Shown here in pieces: positions 52,305 through 60,914 of a stretch of DNA of 64,000 nucleotides (position 1 is its first letter; the number at the start of each line of letters is the position of its first letter). Made by a program: the position numbers and the translations under genes. The notes under the pieces were generated by a model, which worked only from the letters and a program-made list of their open reading frames with translations, did not search any database and had not been told where the DNA came from. Source of the stretch: Bacillota bacterium (GTDB lineage Bacteria; Bacillota; Clostridia; Oscillospirales; Ruminococcaceae); the NCBI GenBank assembly GCA_023457355.1, contig JAEWLW010000034.1, positions 12,355 through 76,354 on the forward strand, written 5' to 3'.

Positions 52305-53633
52305 TTAAAGCAGGATAATGGGGCAAAGAATGGCGACGGCAGCAACCATGATAATAAACAGCGGACCGCCAACCTTGACATAGTCCCCGAACGTATAGCC
52401 CGCCGGCAGAATCTGCATATTGACCGCTGTGCCGATAGGGGTCGCGATGGCCAGGTTGGTCGTAATGCCAATGGCGATGACAAAGGGCAGCGGGCTGATG
52501 CCAAGCGCAAGCGCCATCGAGATGTAAATGGGCGTCAGCATGGAAGCAACGCCGCCGTTTTGCATAAAGAGCGTCAGTACGCTGGAAAGAACAACCAGAA
52601 CCACCATAAGTATAACAACGGAAGCGTTCTGGCCGCCAAAGAGGTTGAGCACCGCGTCCGCGATAACCTTGCCACCGCCCGAAACATCGAGGCCGGTGCC
52701 CAGGCCGGTGATGGCACCAATCATAATCAGAACGTTCCAGTCCATCTTGGCCAGCGTTTCTTTTACCGGGACGGTGCCGGTGATAAACAGTGCGGTGGCG
52801 CCAAGCATGGCAATGTTGGCGATATTCAGGTAATCGCTGAACGGCTTGAAGCTGCAAATCATAAAGCCTAAGATGCACAGCAGCAGCACAACAACAGAGA
52901 AGGTGCCCTTCCACTTCGGAATACTGTCATATTTGCTCAGGTCGATATCGGCGGAAGAAAGCGCAAAGGAGTTGTTGTTATCAAAATCAGGGCTCTCGGG
53001 TTTTAAAGCCCACTTCAAAATGGGGTAACCAATCGTCGCCCAGAAAATGACCTGAAGGATAGCGACAGGCCACATGACGCGGGTCATATCGAACACGCCC
53101 ATACCGGCTTCATAGCCCTTGGTTCCCATGAGAATGGAGTTTGCGGTCACCTGGGAAACCGAGCCGGTCAGCGTTGCGGCGCCGCCAACAATACAGGCAA
53201 TGCCGGCGGGCATAATAACCATCTTAGAGCGGATCTTTCCTTTGGAACCGGCAGCAACCGCCGCAATTATCGGCATCCACATTGCGATACAACCGGAATT
53301 GCTCAGGAAAGCCGACATAACGGTGCAAATGATAACAACAAACACAATAAACCATTTTTCATTTTTCGCTATTGCCAGATTTCCGATTTTTGCGCCCAGA
53401 CGCTGTGCAATACCGGTCTGGAACAGCGCATCACCGACGATCATCATGCCGGCAACCATCACGATGGAGCTGCCGCCAAAACCGGAATAAATTTGTGCCA
53501 GCTTCATTTCGGGGATCAGGATGCCCATTGCCAGGGTGCACAGGCAGGCTACAACGCTCATCGGGAGCCTGTTGATCATGAATAATGCCATTGTGATGAT
53601 GGTAATGATAATCGCCACGGTACTTGTCGCCAT
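52305..53633 (-). CDS. SLC13/ArsB-type (DASS-like) anion permease
   Basis: 442 aa, about 11-12 helices. IT-superfamily features: SNSGCIAMWMPIIAAVAAGSK, GGAATLTGSVSQVTANSILM, MIGAITGLGTGLDVSGGG, TNLAIATPIGTAVNMQILPAGYTFGDYVKVG. Probably imports the organic acid degraded by the adjacent pathway (inference). ATG chosen at MATSTVAIII after AAAGGAG. Last gene of the leftward thiolase-hbd operon. Confidence 0.88.
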   Translation of the reverse strand: MATSTVAIIITIITMALFMINRLPMSVVACLCTLAMGILIPEMKLAQIYSGFGGSSIVMVAGMMIVGDALFQTGIAQRLGAKIGNLAIAKNEKWFIVFVVIICTVMSAFLSNSGCIAMWMPIIAAVAAGSKGKIRSKMVIMPAGIACIVGGAATLTGSVSQVTANSILMGTKGYEAGMGVFDMTRVMWPVAILQVIFWATIGYPILKWALKPESPDFDNNNSFALSSADIDLSKYDSIPKWKGTFSVVVLLLCILGFMICSFKPFSDYLNIANIAMLGATALFITGTVPVKETLAKMDWNVLIMIGAITGLGTGLDVSGGGKVIADAVLNLFGGQNASVVILMVVLVVLSSVLTLFMQNGGVASMLTPIYISMALALGISPLPFVIAIGITTNLAIATPIGTAVNMQILPAGYTFGDYVKVGGPLFIIMVAAVAILCPIILL

Positions 53634-53693
53634 TGAAATTCTCCTTTTATTAATGGATTTTTCTAAAATTGACACGACCCGGATTTACTGAAA

Positions 53694-54590
53694 CTACTCC
53701 TTCTCTTTTTTCGCGCTATAATCGTACCACCCCTTACCGGTTTTTTTGCCAAATTCGCCCTTCTTAAACTTTTCAATCACCAGCGGGCTCGGCTTGTCGT
53801 ATTCATCTCCGCTTTCCGCGTAACGGTCCCGGCGGACATAGTAATTGACATCGATACCCGTCAGATCCATCAAACGGAACGGTCCCATCGGATAACCCAG
53901 CCCTTTTTCACACGCAGTATCAATATCCTCAACCGAAGCAATCCCTTTTTCAAGCAGCAGGCAGGCCTCTCTCGTCACGGCCGCGTTGATGCGGTTCGCT
54001 ACAAAGCCGGGGATCTCTTTATTGATGATAATGGGCTTTTTGCCCGTATTGCGTGCAAAGGCCATTGCGGTCTGAATCGCTTCTTCAAATGTGTGCGGCC
54101 CGCGCACAATTTCAGCCAGCTCCATAACAAGCGCAGGGTTAAAGTAGTGAATATTCAAAAGGCGCTCGGGGTTGAGCGTCACATCGGCAAACTTTGAACT
54201 GACCATGTTCGAGCTGTTGGTGGCCAGAATGGCATCCGGCTTGGTAAGCCTGCTGATGCGCTCAAAAAGCTCGCGCTTAATCTCAAGGTTTTCAATAATC
54301 GCTTCAATCACAAGGTCGGCCTGTGCGGCAGCGGCATCGACATCCTGCGAAAAAGAGAGGTTCGCTGAAACTTTGTCGGCCTCTTCCTGCGTGATGCGGC
54401 CTTTGGCAACACGCCCTGCCAGATAGTCAACAGCCCACGCCCCGGCCTTTTCTACCGCACTGGGAAAGGAATCGCAAAGAATGACTTTATAGTTATGCGC
54501 ACGGCCGTTGAGCACAGTGTTCATGGCAATCTGCTGGCCCATCGCGCCCGCGCCGATGACGACAACGGTTTTAATCTGATCAATAGTCAT
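53694..54590 (-). CDS. hbd: 3-hydroxyacyl-CoA dehydrogenase (3-hydroxybutyryl-CoA type)
   Basis: 298 aa NAD(P)-dependent oxidoreductase of (S)-3-hydroxyacyl-CoA/3-oxoacyl-CoA. Rossmann motif VVVIGAGAMGQQIA. Catalytic pair His148 and Glu160 in NIHYFNPALVMELAEIV with the family's 12-residue spacing. C-terminal domain GFVANRINAAVTREACLLLEKG and GLGYPMGPFRLMDLTGIDV. Middle gene of the leftward operon, 41 bp after the thiolase. Confidence 0.95.
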   Translation of the reverse strand: MTIDQIKTVVVIGAGAMGQQIAMNTVLNGRAHNYKVILCDSFPSAVEKAGAWAVDYLAGRVAKGRITQEEADKVSANLSFSQDVDAAAAQADLVIEAIIENLEIKRELFERISRLTKPDAILATNSSNMVSSKFADVTLNPERLLNIHYFNPALVMELAEIVRGPHTFEEAIQTAMAFARNTGKKPIIINKEIPGFVANRINAAVTREACLLLEKGIASVEDIDTACEKGLGYPMGPFRLMDLTGIDVNYYVRRDRYAESGDEYDKPSPLVIEKFKKGEFGKKTGKGWYDYSAKKEKE

Positions 54591-54631
54591 AGAGACATAC
54601 CCCCTTATAATACTGCCGGTTGTCGGCAGTG

Positions 54632-55822
54632 CTAGTCCAAGCGCTCAATAACGGTTGCCATCGCCTGTCCACCGCCGATACATAACGTGGCCAGCCCGAA
54701 GCGGCCGCCGGTACGCTGCAGGTTGTACAACAGTGTCACGATAAGGCGGGTACCGGTGCAGCCGAGCGGATGACCCAGCGCGATGGCGCCGCCGTTGATG
54801 TTGACCTTTTCCGGATCGAGCCCCAGGTCGCGGACGCAGGCAACCGACTGCGAAGCAAAAGCTTCGTTTAACTCCACCAGATCAATCTGGTCTATCGTCA
54901 TGCCGGTGCGCTCAAGAATCTTGCGTGTGGCAGGCACAGGACCATAGCCCATAATGGCGGGGTCAAGCGCCACGCGGGTGATATCCACAATTCGTGCCAA
55001 CGGTTTTAGTCCCGTTTCCCTGACCTTTTTCCCCGACATTAGCACCAGCGCCGCAGCCCCGTCATTGCGCCCGCAGGCGTTGCCTGCCGTAACGGTGCCA
55101 TCAGCCTTGACGATGGGCTTAAGTTTGGCCAATGCTTCCACTGTGGTACCCGCGCGGGGGAATTCGTCGGTGTCAAACACGGCTGTGCTCCTTTTTGACT
55201 TGATTTCAACAGGCACAATTTCCGCCTTAAAATATCCGGCCGCAATGGCTTGCTGCGCGCGCCGCTGGCTTTCAGCCGCAAAGCTGTCCTGCGCCTCGCG
55301 CGAGATGTTAAAGCGCTCGGCAACATTTTCGGCCGTCTTGGGCATGCTCAATTCCTTGCCGTAAACGGAATACGGCTGCGCCGTGGAACCCGCCTCAATG
55401 TTGGAATCCACCAGCGTCAGCGCGCCGTCGCCCCAGCGTCCGTTGCGCAGATACTGCGGCGCACGGCTCATGTTCTCGGCGCCGCCCGCAACGATGACAT
55501 CCGCTTCGCCGAGCCAGATTTCCTGACAGCCGTTGCGTATCGCCTGCATGGCTGAGGCGCAGAGCCGGTTGACCGTAAAACCGGGCACGGATTCCGGGAG
55601 CCCGGCCTCAAGCAATGCGCATCTTGCAATATTTGAAGCTTCCGTGCTTTGCCGCACTTCGCCTAAAATAACTTCGTCAACCATAGCGCCGTCAACACCT
55701 GCGCGCCGCAGCGCTTCCCTGATGACCAATGCACCCAGTGTATGCGCCGGAACACCTTTAAGCGCCCCCCCGTATTTGCCTATTGCTGTACGGACTGCAC
55801 CCATGATGTAGATGTTTTCCAT
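54632..55822 (-). CDS. Acetyl-CoA C-acyltransferase (thiolase)
   Basis: 396 aa degradative/biosynthetic thiolase. Catalytic Cys88 in TVNRLCASAMQAI, then AGGAENMSRAPQYLRNG, EAFASQ, GGAIALGHPLGCTGTR with catalytic His, and the C-terminal Cys in LCIGGGQAMATVI. It cleaves 3-oxoacyl-CoA to acetyl-CoA plus a shorter acyl-CoA, or condenses two acetyl-CoA. First gene of the leftward operon, downstream of a sigma54 promoter. Confidence 0.95.
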   Translation of the reverse strand: MENIYIMGAVRTAIGKYGGALKGVPAHTLGALVIREALRRAGVDGAMVDEVILGEVRQSTEASNIARCALLEAGLPESVPGFTVNRLCASAMQAIRNGCQEIWLGEADVIVAGGAENMSRAPQYLRNGRWGDGALTLVDSNIEAGSTAQPYSVYGKELSMPKTAENVAERFNISREAQDSFAAESQRRAQQAIAAGYFKAEIVPVEIKSKRSTAVFDTDEFPRAGTTVEALAKLKPIVKADGTVTAGNACGRNDGAAALVLMSGKKVRETGLKPLARIVDITRVALDPAIMGYGPVPATRKILERTGMTIDQIDLVELNEAFASQSVACVRDLGLDPEKVNINGGAIALGHPLGCTGTRLIVTLLYNLQRTGGRFGLATLCIGGGQAMATVIERLD

Positions 55823-55893
55823 TCGTTAATCTCCCTTCACCAATTTGCTGGTGCGCAATTGGTTTATTGGGCAATTGCGTCACGAAAGTTATT

Positions 55894-55912
55894 AAAGCAA
55901 TATTGATGCCAA
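55894..55912 (-). promoter_or_regulatory. Sigma54 (-24/-12) promoter of the thiolase operon
   Basis: Read leftward TTGGCATCAATATTGCTTT. The GG at -24 (55909-55910) and GC at -12 (55897-55898) are exactly 10 bp apart, matching TGGCAC-N5-TTGC. About 75 bp before the thiolase start. Confidence 0.85.
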
Positions 55913-56080
55913 CTGTTGCCCGCCCTGCCTGATTTTATTGGCACGCTTACTTATATTAAATATTGACCTGAAGATTTTCGCTTATGTGCACATTTCACGT
56001 TTCTACAGCCCATAATTTCAGTTTAGTACACATCCATTGGAAAATATCTTGAAGAAAAACCATGCAATGTGAAGAAACCA

Positions 56081-56121
56081 AAAGTGCAAAGTGAAGTGCA
56101 AAAGTGCAATCCTTGCATTTT
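56081..56121. promoter_or_regulatory. Candidate upstream activating sites between the divergent sigma54 promoters
   Basis: AAAGTGCAA-TCC-TTGCATTTT (56101-56121) is an inverted repeat. Further AAGTGCAA half-sites lie at 56081-56100. A related AAAGTGGCACTTT (62167-62179) precedes the activator gene. It lies about 170-210 bp upstream of the leftward promoter and about 280 bp upstream of the rightward one. Plausible enhancer for the sigma54 activator. Confidence 0.55.
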
Positions 56122-56394
56122 AATTCTGCACAGTGCGCCAGTATTTTTGCGTTTAAGTGGCATGCAGTCCTCAAAACCGCTTATATTTGCACACATCCAA
56201 CCGAGATTGGCTTTACATTCCCATTTGCGGATTCACTATAAAGATGCAGCCGCCAAGCAGCAGCGTGCGGGCGGTACACAGCGCATGGATAAAGCTCTTT
56301 TATTTTAAAAGCCACAGCGAGCAATTGACCCAAAACATCGGAGTCAATTGTCCGTTTTGCGTTCTGGCAGAAAAAATCTTTTCCTTTTGCCATA

Positions 56395-56412
56395 TTGGCA
56401 TGTTTTTTGCAT
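56395..56412 (+). promoter_or_regulatory. Sigma54 (-24/-12) promoter of the enoyl-CoA hydratase operon
   Basis: TTGGCATGTTTTTTGCAT: GG at 56397-56398 and GC at 56409-56410 are 10 bp apart, as required. The transcript would have a leader of about 330 nt before the first gene (56422-56750), in which no gene is seen. Confidence 0.85.
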
Positions 56413-56750
56413 GCCAATAATAGTTAGAAATCGCCGGAATCGCCATTCCGAAGACAATAGAAAGGAGACACAGGAATAATGGGCATAAATCTTGAAAGAC
56501 ACGGATAGTGGCGCCAGCGCATCGGTACGCCAGCTCGGCAGCCGGTCCTTCCTCGGCGGATGGAACGCGGACGGCGTTCCTGCCGAACAGGTCCGCATGG
56601 GCGGCGCGCCGCATGCGAGGGCGCCCTGTTATAAGGGTGAATGCCTTGATTACTGTACATTAAACCGGGATAAACGTTCCGTTGTCCGGGATGTTGCCAC
56701 CCCACGTACCTGAATACAACGCCAAGTTATGAAAAGGGACGGTGTTATTT

Positions 56751-57533
56751 ATGAAATTTGATAACATTCTTTATGAAAACCGCGATGGAATCCTCTACCT
56801 GACCTTAAACCGGCCGGACGTTCGCAACGCCCTGAGCCCTGAGATGTGGAATGACATCCGCACCGCGACGCAGTACGCCCGCGATGACGATGCCGTCCAG
56901 GTGATCATTGTCAGCGGAGCCGGCGATAAAGCGCTGGCCAGCGGCGCCGACATTCGAGAAATTCATGACCGGGAATACCTAAAGATGCTGCAGGCCACCG
57001 CATCGCTCTCCCTCAAGGCCCTGGAGGATCTTTACAAGCCGGTTATCTGCGCCATAAACGGCTATGCGCTCGGCGGCGGCTGCGAGCTAGCCATGGCCTG
57101 CGATATCCGCATCGCTACCAAACGGTCTAAATTCGGCCAGCCTGAAACTAATCTGGGCATCATTCCGGGCGCAGGCGGCACACAGCGCCTGCCGAGGCTG
57201 GTCGGTATCGGCAAGGCAAAGGAACTGATCTTTACCGGCCGGATTATTGACGCGGAAGAGGCCTGCTCAATCGGCCTTGTCAACAAGGTGACCGAAGACA
57301 GTCGCGAGGCGTTGATGGCCGAGGCCGAAACGATGGCAAAGCAGATTATGGCCAAGGGGCCGGTTGCAATTATGATGAGTAAGATTGCCATCAACACCGG
57401 CAGCGAGACGGATATCAACACCGGGTTAATGATTGAACGCCTCGCGCAGACGGTCGCCTTCAGCACCGGGGACCGAAAAGAAGGCACTGCCGCATTCTTG
57501 GAAAAACGTCCGGCCGATTTTAAAGGCCGCTAA
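56751..57533 (+). CDS. Enoyl-CoA hydratase (crotonase family)
   Basis: 260 aa. Oxyanion loop ASGADIREI, catalytic Glu112 (NGYALGGGCELAMACDI) and Glu132 (QPETNLGIIPGAGGTQRLPRL), with the canonical 20-residue spacing. It hydrates trans-2-enoyl-CoA to 3-hydroxyacyl-CoA. A GTG nine bases upstream is an alternative start, but SD spacing favours the ATG. First gene of the rightward sigma54 operon; its product is the substrate of the divergently encoded dehydrogenase. Confidence 0.95.
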   Translation: MKFDNILYENRDGILYLTLNRPDVRNALSPEMWNDIRTATQYARDDDAVQVIIVSGAGDKALASGADIREIHDREYLKMLQATASLSLKALEDLYKPVICAINGYALGGGCELAMACDIRIATKRSKFGQPETNLGIIPGAGGTQRLPRLVGIGKAKELIFTGRIIDAEEACSIGLVNKVTEDSREALMAEAETMAKQIMAKGPVAIMMSKIAINTGSETDINTGLMIERLAQTVAFSTGDRKEGTAAFLEKRPADFKGR

Positions 57534-57579
57534 CATCCCTCGGGGGAAATAACAAACACTTTTTAGGAGGATCACCCTT

Positions 57580-58782
57580 ATGAAACCCATGGAAGGCATT
57601 AAGGTTGTCGAACTTTCCACTATGCTGGCAGGTCCGATGACGGCAAGAATTCTCGCGGAATGGGGCGCCGACGTCATTAAAGTCGAATCCATGAACGGCG
57701 ATGCATGGCGCAAGCAGGCCGGCACCACCCTCTCCCCCTGCACAAAAGAGGCAAACCCCAACTTCGACATGCAGAACATGAACAAGCGCTTCGTTTCCCT
57801 GAACATGCGAACCGAGGAAGGAAGCGCCGCCATGATGAAGCTTTTGGCTACGGCGGATATCTTTGTCACCAACTATCGTGTTCAGGCACTGGAACCGATG
57901 GGGCTGACCTACGAACAGCTCAAGGAAAAATTCCCTCGTCTGATTCACGCCTCGGTGCTCGGCTATGGCGAAAAGGGCCCGGAGAAGGACCGTCCCGGCT
58001 ATGATTACACCGTCTTTTTTTCCAGAACCGGTCTTATGGCCGATCTCGCACCCGCTGGCGGCCCTCCGCTTGTGCCCGTCGGCGGAATCGGCGACCACAG
58101 CGTGGCGGTCGCCTTATCCGGTGGTATCGCTGCGGCACTTTATAAGCGGAGCGTCACCGGGCAGGGCGATAAGGTCGATGTTTCATTGCTTCAGGCGGGC
58201 ACCTTCATCCTCTGCACCGGCATTTTGAACGGCTTCAACGGCCGCAAGCTGCCGCGTGACCGTTACGACTGCGGGCACGCCGGCTCAAACACCTATCAAG
58301 CCTCCGACGGTGAATGGTTCTACCTTGCCGTCATCGATTACCGCCGTTTTCCGGAGTTCTGCGGCGTGATCGGCATGCCCGAGATTGCGGTTGATCCGCG
58401 TTTTTCCACAGCGGCGGCCTATTACGAAAACCGCGAAGAGCTGACCAAAATTTTCGATAAAAAATTTGCGCAGCAGCCGATCGCCTACTGGCATGCGCTG
58501 CTGGATGAACACGACCTGCCGCACGAGATTTTGTATCACTTTAAGGATGTCCCGCACGACCCGCAGGTTCAGGCCAACCACTACACTTATTTTTACGAGT
58601 ATCCGGACGGAACCAAAACCGTCTTTGCCAACGGTCCGGTGCATTTCGGCTCTATAGACCCGGCGGCCATTCCCTGCAAACCCTCAGGCGCAATCGGACG
58701 CGACAATGATGAGGTGTTAAAAGAACTCGGTTACACCGATGCACAGATTAACGCCATGCGCGAGACCGGCGACATTAAATAG
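57580..58782 (+). CDS. Class III CoA-transferase (CaiB/BaiF; HadA/FldA-like)
   Basis: 400 aa. N-terminal Rossmann part VVELSTMLAGPMTARILAEWGADVIKVE, nucleophile Asp142 in DRPGYDYTVF, then GGIGDHSVAVALSGGIAAALYKR and C-terminal CGHAGSNTYQASDGEWFYLA. Family members transfer CoA between an acyl-CoA and a 2-hydroxy acid, for example 2-hydroxyisocaproate or phenyllactate. The order CoA-transferase, activator, two dehydratase subunits matches the had and fld clusters of Clostridium species. TTAGGAGG lies about 9 nt before the ATG. Confidence 0.93.
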   Translation: MKPMEGIKVVELSTMLAGPMTARILAEWGADVIKVESMNGDAWRKQAGTTLSPCTKEANPNFDMQNMNKRFVSLNMRTEEGSAAMMKLLATADIFVTNYRVQALEPMGLTYEQLKEKFPRLIHASVLGYGEKGPEKDRPGYDYTVFFSRTGLMADLAPAGGPPLVPVGGIGDHSVAVALSGGIAAALYKRSVTGQGDKVDVSLLQAGTFILCTGILNGFNGRKLPRDRYDCGHAGSNTYQASDGEWFYLAVIDYRRFPEFCGVIGMPEIAVDPRFSTAAAYYENREELTKIFDKKFAQQPIAYWHALLDEHDLPHEILYHFKDVPHDPQVQANHYTYFYEYPDGTKTVFANGPVHFGSIDPAAIPCKPSGAIGRDNDEVLKELGYTDAQINAMRETGDIK

Positions 58783-58812
58783 CTTATAAGAAAGGGGGCG
58801 CGAAGCCGCCCT

Positions 58813-59607
58813 ATGTATACCTTTGGACTTGACATTGGCTCCACCTCCAGCAAGGCGGTCATTTTGCAGGATGGAAAAGGCCTCATCGCCCATGTGGTCG
58901 TTCCGCTGGGAACCGGCACCGTGGGACCAAAGCAGGCACGCGAAAAAGTTTTTGAAATTTCCGGCCTGACCCCGCAGGACATCAGCCATACCATTGTCAC
59001 CGGCTACGGGCGCATGAACTGCGACTACGCCGACGGCCAGATCAGCGAACTGAGCTGTCACGCCAAGGGCATCCATTATCTGCTGCCCGCTGCCGATACT
59101 ATTATCGACATCGGCGGACAGGACGCCAAGGCCATTAAAATCAGCCCCGGGGGGCAGATGCTCGCTTTTCAGATGAACGACAAATGCGCGGCTGGCACCG
59201 GTCGCTTTTTAGACGTGATGGCCCGGGTGTTGAATGTCGACATCAACGACCTCGGCCCGGTCTCCGAAAAGGCAACGCACCCGGTCGCCATCAGCAACAC
59301 CTGCACCGTCTTTGCCGAATCCGAGGTCATCTCACAGCTTTCCTCAAATATTCCCATTGAAGACATTGCGGCCGGCATCCATAATTCGGTTGCCAAGCGC
59401 GTTGCGGGCATGGCGCTGCGGCTGGGGCGCAGCCAGAATGTCGCCATGAGCGGCGGTGTCGCACTCAACATCGGCGTCGTGAACGCGATGGCACGCGAGC
59501 TTGGCTGCCCGGTTCTGGTGCATCGGCTCTGCCAATCCGCCGGTGCAATTGGCGCTGCGGCTCTGGCCTGGGAGAAATACACGAAGGAAGAAGGTAAAGT
59601 GTCATGA
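58813..59607 (+). CDS. 2-hydroxyacyl-CoA dehydratase activator (HgdC/HadI-like)
   Basis: 264 aa ASKHA-fold ATPase that injects one electron into the dehydratase from a [4Fe-4S] cluster shared across its dimer. Phosphate loops FGLDIGSTSSKAVIL and DTIIDIGGQDAKAI. Cluster Cys125 (MNDKCAAGTGRF) and Cys164 (ISNTCTVFAESE). It accounts for the oxygen sensitivity and ATP cost of the pathway. The stop overlaps the next start as ATGA. Confidence 0.96.
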   Translation: MYTFGLDIGSTSSKAVILQDGKGLIAHVVVPLGTGTVGPKQAREKVFEISGLTPQDISHTIVTGYGRMNCDYADGQISELSCHAKGIHYLLPAADTIIDIGGQDAKAIKISPGGQMLAFQMNDKCAAGTGRFLDVMARVLNVDINDLGPVSEKATHPVAISNTCTVFAESEVISQLSSNIPIEDIAAGIHNSVAKRVAGMALRLGRSQNVAMSGGVALNIGVVNAMARELGCPVLVHRLCQSAGAIGAAALAWEKYTKEEGKVS

Positions 59608-60914
59608 GTGACAACGCTACATCCAAGGAAACGACGGCCGCCGATAATACCGCGGCGCCCGCGCCCAAACCCAAACGCCCCAAACCCAAGTCGATGATCA
59701 TGCTGGGCGAACAGACGGACACACTGTTTGAAAATGCCCGGATCGCCAAAGAAAGCGGCGAAAAGGTCGGCTGGTCCGCCTCTATCTTCCCGCAGGAGAT
59801 TGCCGAGACACTGGGGCTCAACATCCTCTACCCCGAAAACCATTCGGCCGGCATCGCCGCGCGCCATCAGGCCGACCCATTTTTGCAGGAATGCGAGGGC
59901 CCGCTCGGTTATTCAAACGACCTTTGCGCCTACGCCAAGGTTAATCTGGCCTATGCCTCTGTTCTCAACGGTGAAAGCGCGGTTGAACTGCCCGACGGCG
60001 GCAAGATGGTCAAGCCGGATTTTCTGCTGCTGACCAATAACATCTGCAACCAGCTTACCAAGTGGTACCAAAACCTTGGCAAACAGATGGGCATTCCGGT
60101 GTTTTTCATCGACACCTGCTATAATCCCGCTGATTATGTCACCGAGACCCGCGTGCGCTATGTCCGCGCACAGATCGACAGGCTGATTGAGGATCTCTGC
60201 GCCTTTACCGGCAAGACCTGGGACGAGGCGCGCTTTAAAAAGATTATGGAAATCTCGCAGCGCAACAGCTACCTCTGGGAACGCGCCAACAATCTGATGG
60301 ACAGAAAGCCCGCACCCTTAAGCGGCTTTGAACTGTTTAACTACATGTCCTGCATGGTGTGCAACCGCGGCAAGGAATCCACCACCGCCATTTTACAGCA
60401 GCTCAACGATGAGATTGAGGAACACATCAAAAACGGCACCTCCACCTTCCCGGTTGAGGAACAGTTCCGCGTCTCGTGGGACGGCATCGCCTGCTGGCCG
60501 TATTTGAGCCACAACCTACGCACACTGAAAAAATACGGCATAAACATGGTCGCCTCCAGCTATGGCAAGGCATGGGCCATTGAATATGAAGATCTGGACG
60601 GCATGGCGCGCGCCTACTGCTTTGCATCCACCAACGGCGACAACGCCACAACCATGATTGCCCGCCGCGTTGAGGCGCTGGAGAAATTCAGCTGCGAGGG
60701 AACCATCTATCACGTCAACCGCAGCTGTAAGGTGATGGACTGTCAGATGATGGAGGTTCAGCGCCAGATTTCAGCCAGAACCGGCATTCCGTTCGCTTCC
60801 TTTGACGGCGATCAGGCCGATTACCGCAACTACAGCGAGGCCCAGTTTGAAACGCGCATTCAGGGTCTGGTGGAAGTTATGAAGCAGAACAAGGAGGCGA
60901 AAGCCAATGGCTGA
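59604..60914 (+). CDS. 2-hydroxyacyl-CoA dehydratase alpha subunit (HgdA/HadB-like)
   Basis: 436 aa, HGD-D family. An unusual N-terminal extension rich in Ala/Pro/Lys (about 8-30, PAPKPKRPKPKS). Conserved Cys108 (YSNDLCAYAK) and Cys250/Cys253 (YMSCMVCNRGKES) are candidate [4Fe-4S] ligands or neighbours. FLLLTNNICNQLTKWYQNLGKQMGIPVFFIDTCYN is typical of the family. It removes water from 2-hydroxyacyl-CoA by a ketyl-radical route with the beta subunit. Confidence 0.95.
   Translation: MSDNATSKETTAADNTAAPAPKPKRPKPKSMIMLGEQTDTLFENARIAKESGEKVGWSASIFPQEIAETLGLNILYPENHSAGIAARHQADPFLQECEGPLGYSNDLCAYAKVNLAYASVLNGESAVELPDGGKMVKPDFLLLTNNICNQLTKWYQNLGKQMGIPVFFIDTCYNPADYVTETRVRYVRAQIDRLIEDLCAFTGKTWDEARFKKIMEISQRNSYLWERANNLMDRKPAPLSGFELFNYMSCMVCNRGKESTTAILQQLNDEIEEHIKNGTSTFPVEEQFRVSWDGIACWPYLSHNLRTLKKYGINMVASSYGKAWAIEYEDLDGMARAYCFASTNGDNATTMIARRVEALEKFSCEGTIYHVNRSCKVMDCQMMEVQRQISARTGIPFASFDGDQADYRNYSEAQFETRIQGLVEVMKQNKEAKANG

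Noticed and set aside
56380..56412. Second sigma54 promoter on the minus strand at the same palindrome
   Set aside because: On that strand the -12 dinucleotide is AC, not GC; the true leftward promoter is at 55894-55912.
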